Part shown: positions 56,244 to 63,644 of the stretch, in pieces
How the letters are laid out: each line of letters starts with the position of its first letter
Numbering within the stretch: the first letter of the stretch is position 1
NCBI RefSeq assembly: GCF_004361915.1
Contig: NZ_SNWP01000011.1
Span: forward strand, 248,001-312,000
Reading direction: 5' to 3'
DNA from: Sediminibacterium goheungense
GTDB lineage: Bacteria; Bacteroidota; Bacteroidia; Chitinophagales; Chitinophagaceae
Length of the DNA stretch: 64,000 nt
The notes under the pieces: generated by a model
What the model was told of the DNA's origin: nothing
The model's database searches: none
The model's input: only the letters and a program-made list of their open reading frames with translations
Translations under genes and position numbers: made by a program

Positions 56244-56283
56244 TAGATTTGGCGAGTAATAATTTTATTACTCGCCAAATCTA
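56244..56283. promoter_or_regulatory. Perfect 19-bp inverted repeat upstream of the ATPase gene
   Basis: TAGATTTGGCGAGTAATAA (56244-56262), spacer TT, exact complement (56265-56283). No T-run on either strand. Its position suggests an operator or a recognition site for the ATPase itself. Confidence 0.6.
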
Positions 56284-56393
56284 AGTAATAAACCCCGGTT
56301 TTGGCAACTAATAGAATTGAGGTAGTAGGTGCCATTTTGTACATATCCCAACAGTTTGGAGCATAAAAGCCCAACTTTCAAAAGGCGGGCTTA

Positions 56394-56432
56394 GTAGTAG
56401 CAACAGGAATGGAACTAATATTTAAAGTTTAG
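56394..56432 (-). pseudogene. Decayed tRNA-Arg copy (3' part)
   Basis: GTAGTAGCAACAGGAATGG and the following bases to TTTAAAGTTTAG align with the T-arm and anticodon side of the intact tRNA gene at 56564. Upstream of it, GCATAAAAGCCC...AAAAGGCGGGC (56361-56390) aligns with the tRNA's terminator region. It is too altered to fold as a tRNA. Confidence 0.55.
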
Positions 56433-56442
56433 CCCCGGTACT

Positions 56443-56473
56443 GCGCCCTTATTGGTTGCATAACCAACAAAGG
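56443..56473. repeat. GTTGGT-type palindrome
   Basis: GCGCCCTTATTGGTTGCATA then ACCAACAAAGG; reads on the minus strand like the 54725 copy, including the GCGCA end. Confidence 0.55.
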
Positions 56474-56525
56474 ATAAATATGGAATATCAGGTAACGCTT
56501 ATTTTGAGTCGAGGGTTTGGTGCAT

Positions 56526-56560
56526 AAAAAAGCCCGCCTTCGCAAAAGCTTCGGCGGGCG
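56526..56560 (-). terminator. Terminator of the tRNA-Arg transcript
   Basis: On the minus strand a GCCCGCCGAAG stem pairs with CTTCGGCGGGC-type sequence and ends in T6, directly after the tRNA. Confidence 0.88.
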
Positions 56561-56563
56561 ATG

Positions 56564-56635
56564 TAGTCCCGACAGGAATCGAACCTGTATCTAAAGTTTA
56601 GGAAACTTCTATTCTATCCATTGAACTACGGGACC
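56564..56635 (-). tRNA. tRNA-Arg (anticodon CCU)
   Basis: Read on the minus strand it begins GGTCCCGTAGTTCAATGG. The acceptor stem GGTCCCG pairs with CGGGACT, the T-arm reads ACAGGTTCGATTCCTGT, and the anticodon loop TTCCTAA gives CCU. CCA is not encoded. Four tandem units that copy its 5' part lie immediately upstream. Confidence 0.92.
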
Positions 56636-57235
56636 GGGAGAAATGATGAACAGAGGAATAACGAATATCCAATGTCCAGGTTTCTTCGCGGTATTTTAAA
56701 ATACCTGGTTATTTATAAGAACTTGTCATCAAAGTTTAGTCCCCACAGTACTGTGGGGATATCCTATCCATTGAACTACGGGACCGGGAGAAATGATGAA
56801 CAGAGGAATAACGAATATCCAATGTCCAGGTTTCTTCGCGGTATTTTAAAATACCTGGTTATTTATAAGAACTTGTCATCAAAGTTTAGTCCCCACAGTA
56901 CTGTGGGGATATCCTATCCATTGAACTACGGGACCGGGAGAAATGATGAACAGAGGAATAACGAATATCCAATGTCCAGGTTTCTTCGCGGTATTTTAAA
57001 ATACCTGGTTATTTATAAGAACTTGTCATCAAAGTTTAGTCCCCACAGTACTGTGGGGATATTCTATCCATTGAACTACGGGACCGGGAGAAATGATGAA
57101 CAGAGGAATAACGAATATCCAATGTCCAGGTTTCTTCGCAGTATTTTAAAATACCTGGTTATTTATAAGAACTTGTCATCAAAGTTTAGTCCCCACAGTA
57201 CTGTGGGGATATTCTATCCATTGAACTACGGGACC
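56636..57235 (-). repeat. Four 150-bp tandem repeats, each carrying a tRNA-Arg 5' part
   Basis: The units are 56636-56785, 56786-56935, 56936-57085 and 57086-57235, nearly identical (a C/T change near the tRNA part in units 3-4 and one G/A change in unit 4). On the minus strand each opens with the first 22 bases of the tRNA gene (GGTCCCGTAGTTCAATGG...), then the perfect palindrome CCCCACAGTACTGTGGGG where the anticodon stem should be. CTAAACTTTGATGACAAGTTC follows, still resembling the tRNA up to the T-arm, then an AT-rich part with a GTATTTTAAAATAC palindrome. A decayed fifth unit start is visible at 57236-57275. The period is 150 nt exactly. Confidence 0.95.
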
Positions 57236-57357
57236 GGGGAAAATAAGGAACAGAGGAATAAGGAATAAGAAATGTCCAAAGTCCAATGTCGATATTTCCA
57301 GGGGATTTAAAGCTAAGGGCTAAAAGCTAATAGCTAACAGCTCTCCCCCACGGGGGG

Positions 57358-57365
57358 CAAAAATA
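57358..57365 (-). promoter_or_regulatory. Possible -7 box (TATTTTTG) for the tRNA/repeat transcript
   Basis: An exact TAnnTTTG on the minus strand, upstream of the repeat array; a -33 TTTG at the right distance is missing. Confidence 0.3.
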
Positions 57366-57408
57366 GGGGATTTACGATGCTGGGAAAAGGGGTATTTTAG
57401 GGCTTCAA

Positions 57409-57870
57409 ATGAAATACATGCGAAAACCGGCACTCTTCCTGTTTCTATGGATCATCAGCACATCCCTTATGGCACAAAAACAAACACCCCGTATACAGCT
57501 TAACCACATCGCCATCCATGTAACCAACCTGCAACAGTCGGCCGCTTTTTACCGGGATGTGATCGGTCTCGATTCTATTCCCGAACCCTTTAAAATAGGC
57601 AAACATGCCTGGTACCGTATTGGCCCCGCCATGGCCCTGCATGTGATTGCCGGTGCCCCAGAAAAGAAAGAATACTATAAAAACAACCATATCTGCTTCA
57701 GCGTATCGGATATGGATGCTTTTCTCGCCCGCCTCAAAAGCGCCGGCATTGTATATGAAGACGTTTCCGGCAAAACCGGCGCCGTTACCACCCGCGTAGA
57801 CGGTGTTCACCAAATCTGGTTCCGCGACCCGGATGGTTACTGGATTGAAGTGAATGACGCGAAGGAGTGA
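57409..57870 (+). CDS. Exported VOC/glyoxalase-fold protein
   Basis: A 153-residue protein with signal peptide (ending LMAQ) and one VOC domain: 'LNHIAIHVTNLQQSAAFYRDVIGLD', 'HICFSVSDMDAFLARLKSAGI', 'IWFRDPDGYWIEVND'. Metal ligands H, H and the last E fit a glyoxalase-like site. An ATG at 57418 is an alternative start. The export signal is unusual for glyoxalases. Confidence 0.88.
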   Translation: MKYMRKPALFLFLWIISTSLMAQKQTPRIQLNHIAIHVTNLQQSAAFYRDVIGLDSIPEPFKIGKHAWYRIGPAMALHVIAGAPEKKEYYKNNHICFSVSDMDAFLARLKSAGIVYEDVSGKTGAVTTRVDGVHQIWFRDPDGYWIEVNDAKE

Positions 57871-57985
57871 GTAGTGAGCAGTGAGTACTCAGTAGTGAGT
57901 AGGGCAGGTTAAAACTCTCTACTGAGTACTCACGACTCATCCCCCTCACTTTTTTCCCCTCTACTCACTACTGACTACTGACTAC
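57868..57985 (+). repeat. Inverted repeats of GTGAGTAGT words after the VOC gene
   Basis: Repeats of GTGAGTAGTGAG/CAGTAGTGAGTAG are mirrored by CTACTGAGTACTCAC and CTACTCACTACTGACTACTG. Likely a transcript end; similar words occur at 59213-59316. Confidence 0.7.
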
Positions 57986-57989
57986 TCAC

Positions 57990-57997
57990 TATATTTG
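57990..57997 (+). promoter_or_regulatory. -7 box (TATATTTG) abutting the TPR gene
   Basis: An exact match only 6 nt before the ATG at 58004, so the transcript would be nearly leaderless. Confidence 0.4.
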
Positions 57998-58003
57998 CCG
58001 TCT

Positions 58004-58657
58004 ATGAAATTTTACAATCTAATCATCAAATATCGTTTCTGGCTCAGCCTGGTGCTGGTTGGGGGTGGGGTGGCGCTGAATATGACGGGTACCGGTTTCT
58101 GGCCCACTTTTCCTATTTATTTTGTGGCACTCATCGGCTTGCTCAGCCATTTTTTTATTGGTCCGCTGCGCCTGATTCAGGAGCCCATGGAGTCGGGTAA
58201 TATAGAAGAAGTAGAAAGAATTCTCAATGGTATCTGGTTTCCCAACCTGCTCTATAAGCCGGTTCGTTCTACCTACTATACCATTAAGGGAAACCTGGCC
58301 ATGATGAAACAGGATTTTGATTCAGCCGAAAAACACCTGAAGAAAAGTACTGACCTCGGCTCACCCATGCCCGAGGCCGAAGGCGCCAATAAATTACAAC
58401 TGGGTATGATGGCCATGCAGAAAGGCGACCTGAAACAGGGCGAAAGCTATATACGTGCCGCCATACGTGCCGGTATTCCCGATAAAGAAAGCGAAGCCGT
58501 GGCCTACCTTACCATGTGCCAGATTTTCATGAACAAAAGAGAGTTCCGCGCCGCCAAAGACTTCTTCCGCAAAGCCAAAGCCTGCAAACCCACCACCAAA
58601 CAAGTGGTTGACCAGATTAAGGAAGTGGAGAAATATATTTCACGTGTACCGGGGTAG
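58004..58657 (+). CDS. Membrane-anchored TPR-like protein
   Basis: A 217-residue protein (ATG at 58004; the frame opens at a TTG three codons earlier). Two N-terminal transmembrane helices ('FWLSLVLVGGGVALNM', 'FPIYFVALIGLLSHFFIG') precede three or four helical repeats of TPR type ('GNLAMMKQDFDSAEKHLKKS', 'MMAMQKGDLKQGESYIRAAI', 'QIFMNKREFRAAKDFFRKA'). Probably a scaffold on the inner membrane; partners are unknown. Confidence 0.82.
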   Translation: MKFYNLIIKYRFWLSLVLVGGGVALNMTGTGFWPTFPIYFVALIGLLSHFFIGPLRLIQEPMESGNIEEVERILNGIWFPNLLYKPVRSTYYTIKGNLAMMKQDFDSAEKHLKKSTDLGSPMPEAEGANKLQLGMMAMQKGDLKQGESYIRAAIRAGIPDKESEAVAYLTMCQIFMNKREFRAAKDFFRKAKACKPTTKQVVDQIKEVEKYISRVPG

Positions 58658-58670
58658 AGGAAATGTCTGA

Positions 58671-58726
58671 TGTCTGATCGCTGATGTCTGATTTGGTTTT
58701 TTATATCCGACATCAGCGATCAGACA
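58671..58726 (+). terminator. 18-bp perfect inverted repeat after the TPR gene
   Basis: TGTCTGATCGCTGATGTC (58671-58688) and its exact complement (58709-58726) enclose a loop with TTTTTT. Acts as a transcript end or spacer; related words occur at 50440 and 59330. Confidence 0.65.
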
Positions 58727-58742
58727 TCATCGATTAAAAAGC

Positions 58743-59222
58743 ATGTTAGCAATACAAAAGATATCAACCCAAAATGCCGCATTGGAAACTGTGCGGCAGC
58801 TTTTTTTGGAATATGCGGCTGAGCTGCAGGCAGACCTTTGCTTCCAGAGCTTTGATGCTGAAGTGAAGGACCCACTCAAAAAATATGGCCCACCGCTGGG
58901 TGTTCTCTTTCTCGCTTACTGGAATGAGGAACCCGCAGGTTGTATTGCCCTACAGCCGCTGGCTGATGCAGGTGTGTGCGAGATGAAAAGACTTTATGTT
59001 AAACCCGCTTTCAGAAAATATGGTATCGGCCGCGCATTGGTTGAACATTTGCTCGAAGCGGCGGAAAGCCTGGGTTATACCCGTATGCGCCTCGATACCC
59101 TCGACCGCCTCCAACCCGCTATCCGCTTATACGAACAATATGGCTTTGAAGTGATCAATGCTTATTATGAGAACCCGCTACCGGGGGTGGTGTATATGGA
59201 GCGAATAGTGAATAGTGAGTAG
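58743..59222 (+). CDS. GNAT N-acetyltransferase
   Basis: A 159-residue GNAT protein with the acetyl-CoA motif 'KPAFRKYGIGRALVEHLLE' (about 92-110) and the terminal 'LYEQYGFEVINAYYENPLPG'. Resembles amino-acid or small-molecule acetyltransferases; substrate unknown. Flanked by word-built inverted repeats on both sides. Confidence 0.88.
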   Translation: MLAIQKISTQNAALETVRQLFLEYAAELQADLCFQSFDAEVKDPLKKYGPPLGVLFLAYWNEEPAGCIALQPLADAGVCEMKRLYVKPAFRKYGIGRALVEHLLEAAESLGYTRMRLDTLDRLQPAIRLYEQYGFEVINAYYENPLPGVVYMERIVNSE

Positions 59223-59316
59223 TCAGTAGTGAGTAGGTTTGAAAAATTTATTGCTTGCTACGAGTTACTTAAAACACTCCTTAGCATTCTTCTTTCTACT
59301 CACTACTCACTGCTCA
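59213..59316. repeat. Inverted repeats of GTGAGTAGT words after the GNAT gene
   Basis: GTGAGTAGTCAGTAGTGAGT (about 59213) and CTACTCACTACTCACTGCTC (about 59295) mirror each other. Downstream, CCGACATCAGCGATC (59328) repeats the word of the 58671 hairpin. Confidence 0.65.
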
Positions 59317-59386
59317 CCAACATATCCGACATCAGCGATCCTCCATCATCCATCCATCTGCGATCTGCCATCTGACATCAAAAAAT

Positions 59387-60952
59387 CTAGTACTTCGCTG
59401 GTGTGCCCGGCCTTGGTATGCTTTTCTTGATGAACTTTCTCAGATTATCATTGCTCTTCTCCAGGTCTTCTTTCCGCAGGTACATCATGTGTCCGCTGCG
59501 GTAGCCTTCCCAGCTCATGCGGTCCTTCAGGCGGCCGCTGGGGTCCATTTGCCAGAGGTTGTACTGGGCATTGAAATAGTCGCAGGCACCATCATAATAA
59601 CCTGATTGTACCAATACATGCAGGAAGGGATTTTCGGCCATAGCAGTGCGCAGGTTATCACCTGTTCTGTCGTTGGTACGATCCCAGGGGTTCACCGGAC
59701 CGAACACATAGTAACGGTTATCGGTTTTGTATTTCAGCTCCTCACGTAAATACATATTGATGGCGGGGGTGAAAGAATGTTCCCATGATAAGAGTTCAGA
59801 ATTGTAGTCGGGCGATTCACCGGCATCTTTTTTATCGATACCCTTGTAACGTGAATCGAGACGGCCCACGGTAAAGCCCTGATCGCGTAACAGTTCTTTC
59901 CAGAATAAATTAGTAGATACATCAAGGTTATTCTGCAGAATTACTTTTTCGTCGATACCTGAAAAACGCGCCATTTTAGCGGCAATGGCTTTGCGCTGCT
60001 GATCGTTGAGTAACCAGCCTTTGTTGATGGCAGGTATCAGCTCGTTCATGGTAAACTGTTCAACCTCGGGCAGCATATCGGTAAGGTCTTTCTTCTGCAG
60101 ATCGGCCGGTAATTTTTTGTGGTACCAGGCAGTAGCTGCATAATAAGGCAGGCGCAGTGCGGCGGCTTCTCTCGGACTTCTCTCTATACCCAATGTGGTG
60201 GGTGATACGAGGATCACACCATTGAGAAACATCCAGTGTGCATTCTGTAATTCGAGTGCCAGACCAGATACACGGGTGGTACCATAGCTTTCGCCAATCA
60301 GGTATTTGGGTGAGGCCCAGCGGTTCATACGGGTAACAAAAGTGTTGATCCATTCAGCGAGGTATTGCACATCGGCACGTACACCAAAGAAACGGGTAGT
60401 GGTAATGTCTTTGCTGATGGGGCGTGAGAAACCGGTATTTACGGGGTCTACATAAACAATATCACATACATCGAGTACAGAATGTGGATTGTCTTTCATG
60501 CCATAGGGCTGAATGGGATAACCCTCATCATCTACATTCAGGATACGCGGGCCTGTATAACCAATCTGCATCCACAAAGCCGCAGTGCCGGGACCACCAT
60601 TGAATGAGATGAGTAGCGGGCGTGTGGCTTTGTCTTTTACATCGGTACGTTCATAATAGGTAAAGAAAACACCGGCTTCAATTTTACCGTCTTTGTCCCA
60701 CACGGGCATGGTACCTACGGTTGCTTTATACGGAACACGAACGCCTTTGATAGTGGCTTCATGTTCTGAAGTAACCGTGGCATCAGGATTAAAAGGAATG
60801 TTGAAATTTGCCATTCTTGGATCGGTAGAGCCCGATGAAGAAGGAGCGGCATTATTAGCTACAGGTCCACCGGTATTGTTACCGGCAGGTCTTTGTGACA
60901 TAAGTGTGGTGGCCATACATACGGCAACACAACCCAGCATAATTTTTTTCAT
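59387..60952 (-). CDS. S10-family serine carboxypeptidase-like protein
   Basis: A 521-residue exported protein. The ATG at 60952 (MKKIMLGCVAVCMA) begins the signal peptide; the longer frame adds nothing recognisable. Alpha/beta-hydrolase fold with oxyanion region 'ISFNGGPGTAALWMQIG', nucleophile in GESYGT, 'YVDPVNTGFSRP', and the catalytic His in 'YRSGHMMYLRKEDL'. Predicted to trim C-terminal residues from peptides in the periplasm. Single gene. Confidence 0.9.
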   Translation of the reverse strand: MKKIMLGCVAVCMATTLMSQRPAGNNTGGPVANNAAPSSSGSTDPRMANFNIPFNPDATVTSEHEATIKGVRVPYKATVGTMPVWDKDGKIEAGVFFTYYERTDVKDKATRPLLISFNGGPGTAALWMQIGYTGPRILNVDDEGYPIQPYGMKDNPHSVLDVCDIVYVDPVNTGFSRPISKDITTTRFFGVRADVQYLAEWINTFVTRMNRWASPKYLIGESYGTTRVSGLALELQNAHWMFLNGVILVSPTTLGIERSPREAAALRLPYYAATAWYHKKLPADLQKKDLTDMLPEVEQFTMNELIPAINKGWLLNDQQRKAIAAKMARFSGIDEKVILQNNLDVSTNLFWKELLRDQGFTVGRLDSRYKGIDKKDAGESPDYNSELLSWEHSFTPAINMYLREELKYKTDNRYYVFGPVNPWDRTNDRTGDNLRTAMAENPFLHVLVQSGYYDGACDYFNAQYNLWQMDPSGRLKDRMSWEGYRSGHMMYLRKEDLEKSNDNLRKFIKKSIPRPGTPAKY

Positions 60953-61068
60953 AGTAAGCAGATAGTTAGTGAATGGAATAAGGCTCAATATAAAACGAAC
61001 TCAGTAACCGTCCTAATGAAAGCGGTTCGTTGGATGAAAAATGATAACTGGTCGGTAATAGTAGTAAT

Positions 61069-61686
61069 TTATGCCAATAATATTTTGATATCAGCCATGA
61101 GGCGAATCATTTCTTTTTCACTGGTGCCATCATAAAAACCTCTGATCTGATTTTGTGCATCTACCAAAGCAAAATATTGGGTATGAATAAACTCTTCGGT
61201 ATTCACCACATCATCGGCCGGTGCTGCTGATAAGAGGTATTGTTCTCTGGCAATGCGATAGAGACTGTCTTTCTGCCCGGTGAGAAAAATCCATTGGTAT
61301 CCATCGGCGCCTTGTTGTAATGCGTATTTTTTTAGCACTGAGGGTGTATCATGTAAAGGATCTACCGTAAAAGATACAAACTTTACCTGCGGTGCACTTC
61401 TGAATTGCAGGTACAGTTTTTTCATGTTGCCGTTCATTTTCGGACAAATACCCTTACAAGTAGTAAAGAAAAATTCAACTACTCTGATGGAGCCTGCCAG
61501 CGAATCGGAATTGTATACAACACTATCCTGGGTGAGTAAGGCAAATTTTCCGGTTCGGTGTCCTTCTTCACCCAGAACGGGCAGCTTCTTGGCCGGATCA
61601 GGTTTTACCATTAGCAACACCATGGCCGATGCAATGATTACTACTAGTAGAAGAGGAAGAATACTGTATTTTTTTGCCCGCTTCAT
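61069..61686 (-). CDS. SCO1/SenC-type copper chaperone
   Basis: A 205-residue membrane-anchored thioredoxin-fold protein. The N-terminal helix (about 8-27) and the copper motif CKGIC (C77, C81) with distal H168 in EEFIHTQYF are complete. It inserts copper into CuA sites or works as a redox partner. It is the last gene of a cluster with an MbnH-like cytochrome and an MbnP-like protein, 28 nt after the beta-barrel gene. Confidence 0.92.
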   Translation of the reverse strand: MKRAKKYSILPLLLVVIIASAMVLLMVKPDPAKKLPVLGEEGHRTGKFALLTQDSVVYNSDSLAGSIRVVEFFFTTCKGICPKMNGNMKKLYLQFRSAPQVKFVSFTVDPLHDTPSVLKKYALQQGADGYQWIFLTGQKDSLYRIAREQYLLSAAPADDVVNTEEFIHTQYFALVDAQNQIRGFYDGTSEKEMIRLMADIKILLA

Positions 61687-61714
61687 ATAAGGGTAAAAAT
61701 ACAGTATTCTCTAT

Positions 61715-62608
61715 TTACAGCAGGACGCTGGTATGAACCATCCATCTGCTACCCTCTCGTATAGTTCCTCTTGCATTATTTTGCCCAACCGGCAGCTGCA
61801 AACCGGCACCAATGGCTATTTTTTTCAATACTGTTTCCAGTCCGGGGGCAAAATAGATTGTATATCCGCCGGTTGATTCTTTGCGCCAGCCATTTTCCTG
61901 ATCCTGCCCTCCATATTCAACAATCATCCCCATATTGGGTGCCAGTGAAACTGAAGGCAAGGGTCTGAATTTGTAGTAGTACTGCACAGTGCCTGTAAAT
62001 CGGTTGCCATACCGATAGTTCAGTGCATTGGCTGTATTGATGCGGTACTGGAGTGATGCACTGATGCCTGCATCCTGTAACCGGTGATCGTATACCATAT
62101 TGAATAAAAAATCGGTACTGCCTGTACCGGTGGGTTGCAATGATTGTTTGTTCCATTTGCCCGTGGGCAGTTTAATACCAGCGCCCAACCACCATTGCTG
62201 TATGCGTACCCGTTGCCGATCTGATTGTCTCGACTGAAACAGGTTCCACTGCCATATAGCTGACAGATCGCCAATACTATTATTGTGGATTTTGGTATCG
62301 ATGGTTTTGCTTTGTTGAAACTGCCAGGGTACAGCAACCAATAATCTGCTTCTGTTGCCGGTTTGCCAGGCACCCCAATATTCAATACTACGCATGGTTT
62401 CCTGTGTTGTAAGATAAGAGCTTTCACCATTGGGGCCGAGATGTGTTACCAAGGCCCTTTGCTGGTAACGTATACCCACGATGCGTTTGTTAAATTGTGG
62501 CAGCAGCCCGGTATAATTGCCACCAATTCCACATCCGCAAATATCACAGGCATAACCCACATTCATGCATACATTCAATACTATCAAAAGGATATAAGTA
62601 TGTTTCAT
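61715..62608 (-). CDS. Outer-membrane beta-barrel-like protein with N-terminal CxxCxC
   Basis: A 297-residue exported protein. The signal peptide should be cut just before C21, leaving CDICGCGIGG as the mature N terminus, a likely metal-binding head. The rest alternates polar and aromatic residues as in a 10-14-strand barrel ('GTVQYYYKFRP', 'YTIYFAPGLETVLKKIAIGAGLQLPVG') and ends with a strand. Its start overlaps the MbnH-like gene by 4 bp. Copper transport or sensing is a reasonable guess. Confidence 0.72.
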   Translation of the reverse strand: MKHTYILLIVLNVCMNVGYACDICGCGIGGNYTGLLPQFNKRIVGIRYQQRALVTHLGPNGESSYLTTQETMRSIEYWGAWQTGNRSRLLVAVPWQFQQSKTIDTKIHNNSIGDLSAIWQWNLFQSRQSDRQRVRIQQWWLGAGIKLPTGKWNKQSLQPTGTGSTDFLFNMVYDHRLQDAGISASLQYRINTANALNYRYGNRFTGTVQYYYKFRPLPSVSLAPNMGMIVEYGGQDQENGWRKESTGGYTIYFAPGLETVLKKIAIGAGLQLPVGQNNARGTIREGSRWMVHTSVLL

Positions 62609-63639
62609 TGCTCTGCCAGTAATGGATTCGTTATAAATTTTTTATCGTTCAGTGTTTGTAAAAAAGCCAGCAACCTGCTTCTGTCTTCTGTGCTTAGCTG
62701 AATACCTGTAAGGCCATTTTTTTGCAGGTTGCTGTCGAGGTTGGGAGTTATTTGAATACCTCTCTGGTAATGATCCAAAACAGCATCAAGCGAATAAAAT
62801 CTGCCATCATGCATATAGGGTGCTGTGTAGGCAAGGTTTCTTAAGCTAGGAACCCTGAAGGAAAAACGATCTGCTGCATTTAGTGTAATCAGGAAACGTC
62901 CTTCATCAGGTACCAATGTTGGGGGCAATCCATTATTGCGAAAACTGTGATCGGAAAAAAGCGGCTCACGATGGCAGTTGGCACAATGTGTTTTGAAAAC
63001 CTCATAGCCTGCGGCTTCTATTGCTGTAAAATCGGCCTCTTTTCGCATTACACTATCATATTTAGACTGATCGCTGATACATAATAGCATAAACTGAGAA
63101 AGTGCTTTCAGCATGCGTACAGCAGTAATTTCTCCGGAGCCAAATGTTTTTTCAAATAGGAAGGGATATTGTTTATCCTGCCGCAGTTTATCGAGTACCC
63201 TGTCAACGGTCTCATCCATTTCCAGATGGTTGGTGATTGGGGCAATGGGTTGCAGATCAAGATCGAAAACGCCGCCGTCCCAGAAGAAATGTTTGTTCCA
63301 GGCCAGGTTCATAATGGGCTGACTATTACGCGTGCCAAGCCTGTCTTCAATACCATGGCTCACATCATGACCATGATGTGTAAAAGCGGCAGACTGTATA
63401 TGACAGGTGCCGCAACTGATGGTATTGTTACGTGAGAGTCGGGCATCATAAAAAAGTTTTCTTCCCAGTTCAAAACCCGCCTGGGTAGGTGTATTACGTG
63501 ATACCGTATAAACAGGTTCAGGAAAATGCGGTGAATACTGAAAGCCTGTAAAGGAGGCTATCTTATCGATAACCTCCTTATTACATGCCAGCATAAACAA
63601 TATCATGATCCCTGATACGAGGGTGATTCGTTTAGACAT
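62605..63639 (-). CDS. MbnH/MauG-like di-heme cytochrome c
   Basis: A 344-residue lipoprotein (lipobox MLAC, C19) with two c-type heme motifs, CGTCH (76-80) and CANCH (219-223), and 'RNLAYTAPYMHDGRFYSLDAVLD' near the end. MauG/MbnH proteins oxidise a partner protein; MbnH converts a Trp of MbnP to kynurenine to build a copper site. An MbnP-like gene lies 5 nt upstream, which supports MbnH over an ordinary peroxidase. Confidence 0.85.
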   Translation of the reverse strand: MSKRITLVSGIMILFMLACNKEVIDKIASFTGFQYSPHFPEPVYTVSRNTPTQAGFELGRKLFYDARLSRNNTISCGTCHIQSAAFTHHGHDVSHGIEDRLGTRNSQPIMNLAWNKHFFWDGGVFDLDLQPIAPITNHLEMDETVDRVLDKLRQDKQYPFLFEKTFGSGEITAVRMLKALSQFMLLCISDQSKYDSVMRKEADFTAIEAAGYEVFKTHCANCHREPLFSDHSFRNNGLPPTLVPDEGRFLITLNAADRFSFRVPSLRNLAYTAPYMHDGRFYSLDAVLDHYQRGIQITPNLDSNLQKNGLTGIQLSTEDRSRLLAFLQTLNDKKFITNPLLAEQ

Positions 63640-63644
63640 AATGA

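Noticed and set aside
56636..57235. CRISPR array
   Set aside because: Units are 150 bp, fully identical without unique spacers, and no cas genes are near.
56621..57268. 215-codon open frame running through the tandem repeats on the plus strand
   Set aside because: It exists because the repeat period (150) is divisible by three and the unit has no stop in that frame. It starts inside the tRNA complement, runs antisense to it, and encodes only a 50-residue repeat with no family similarity.
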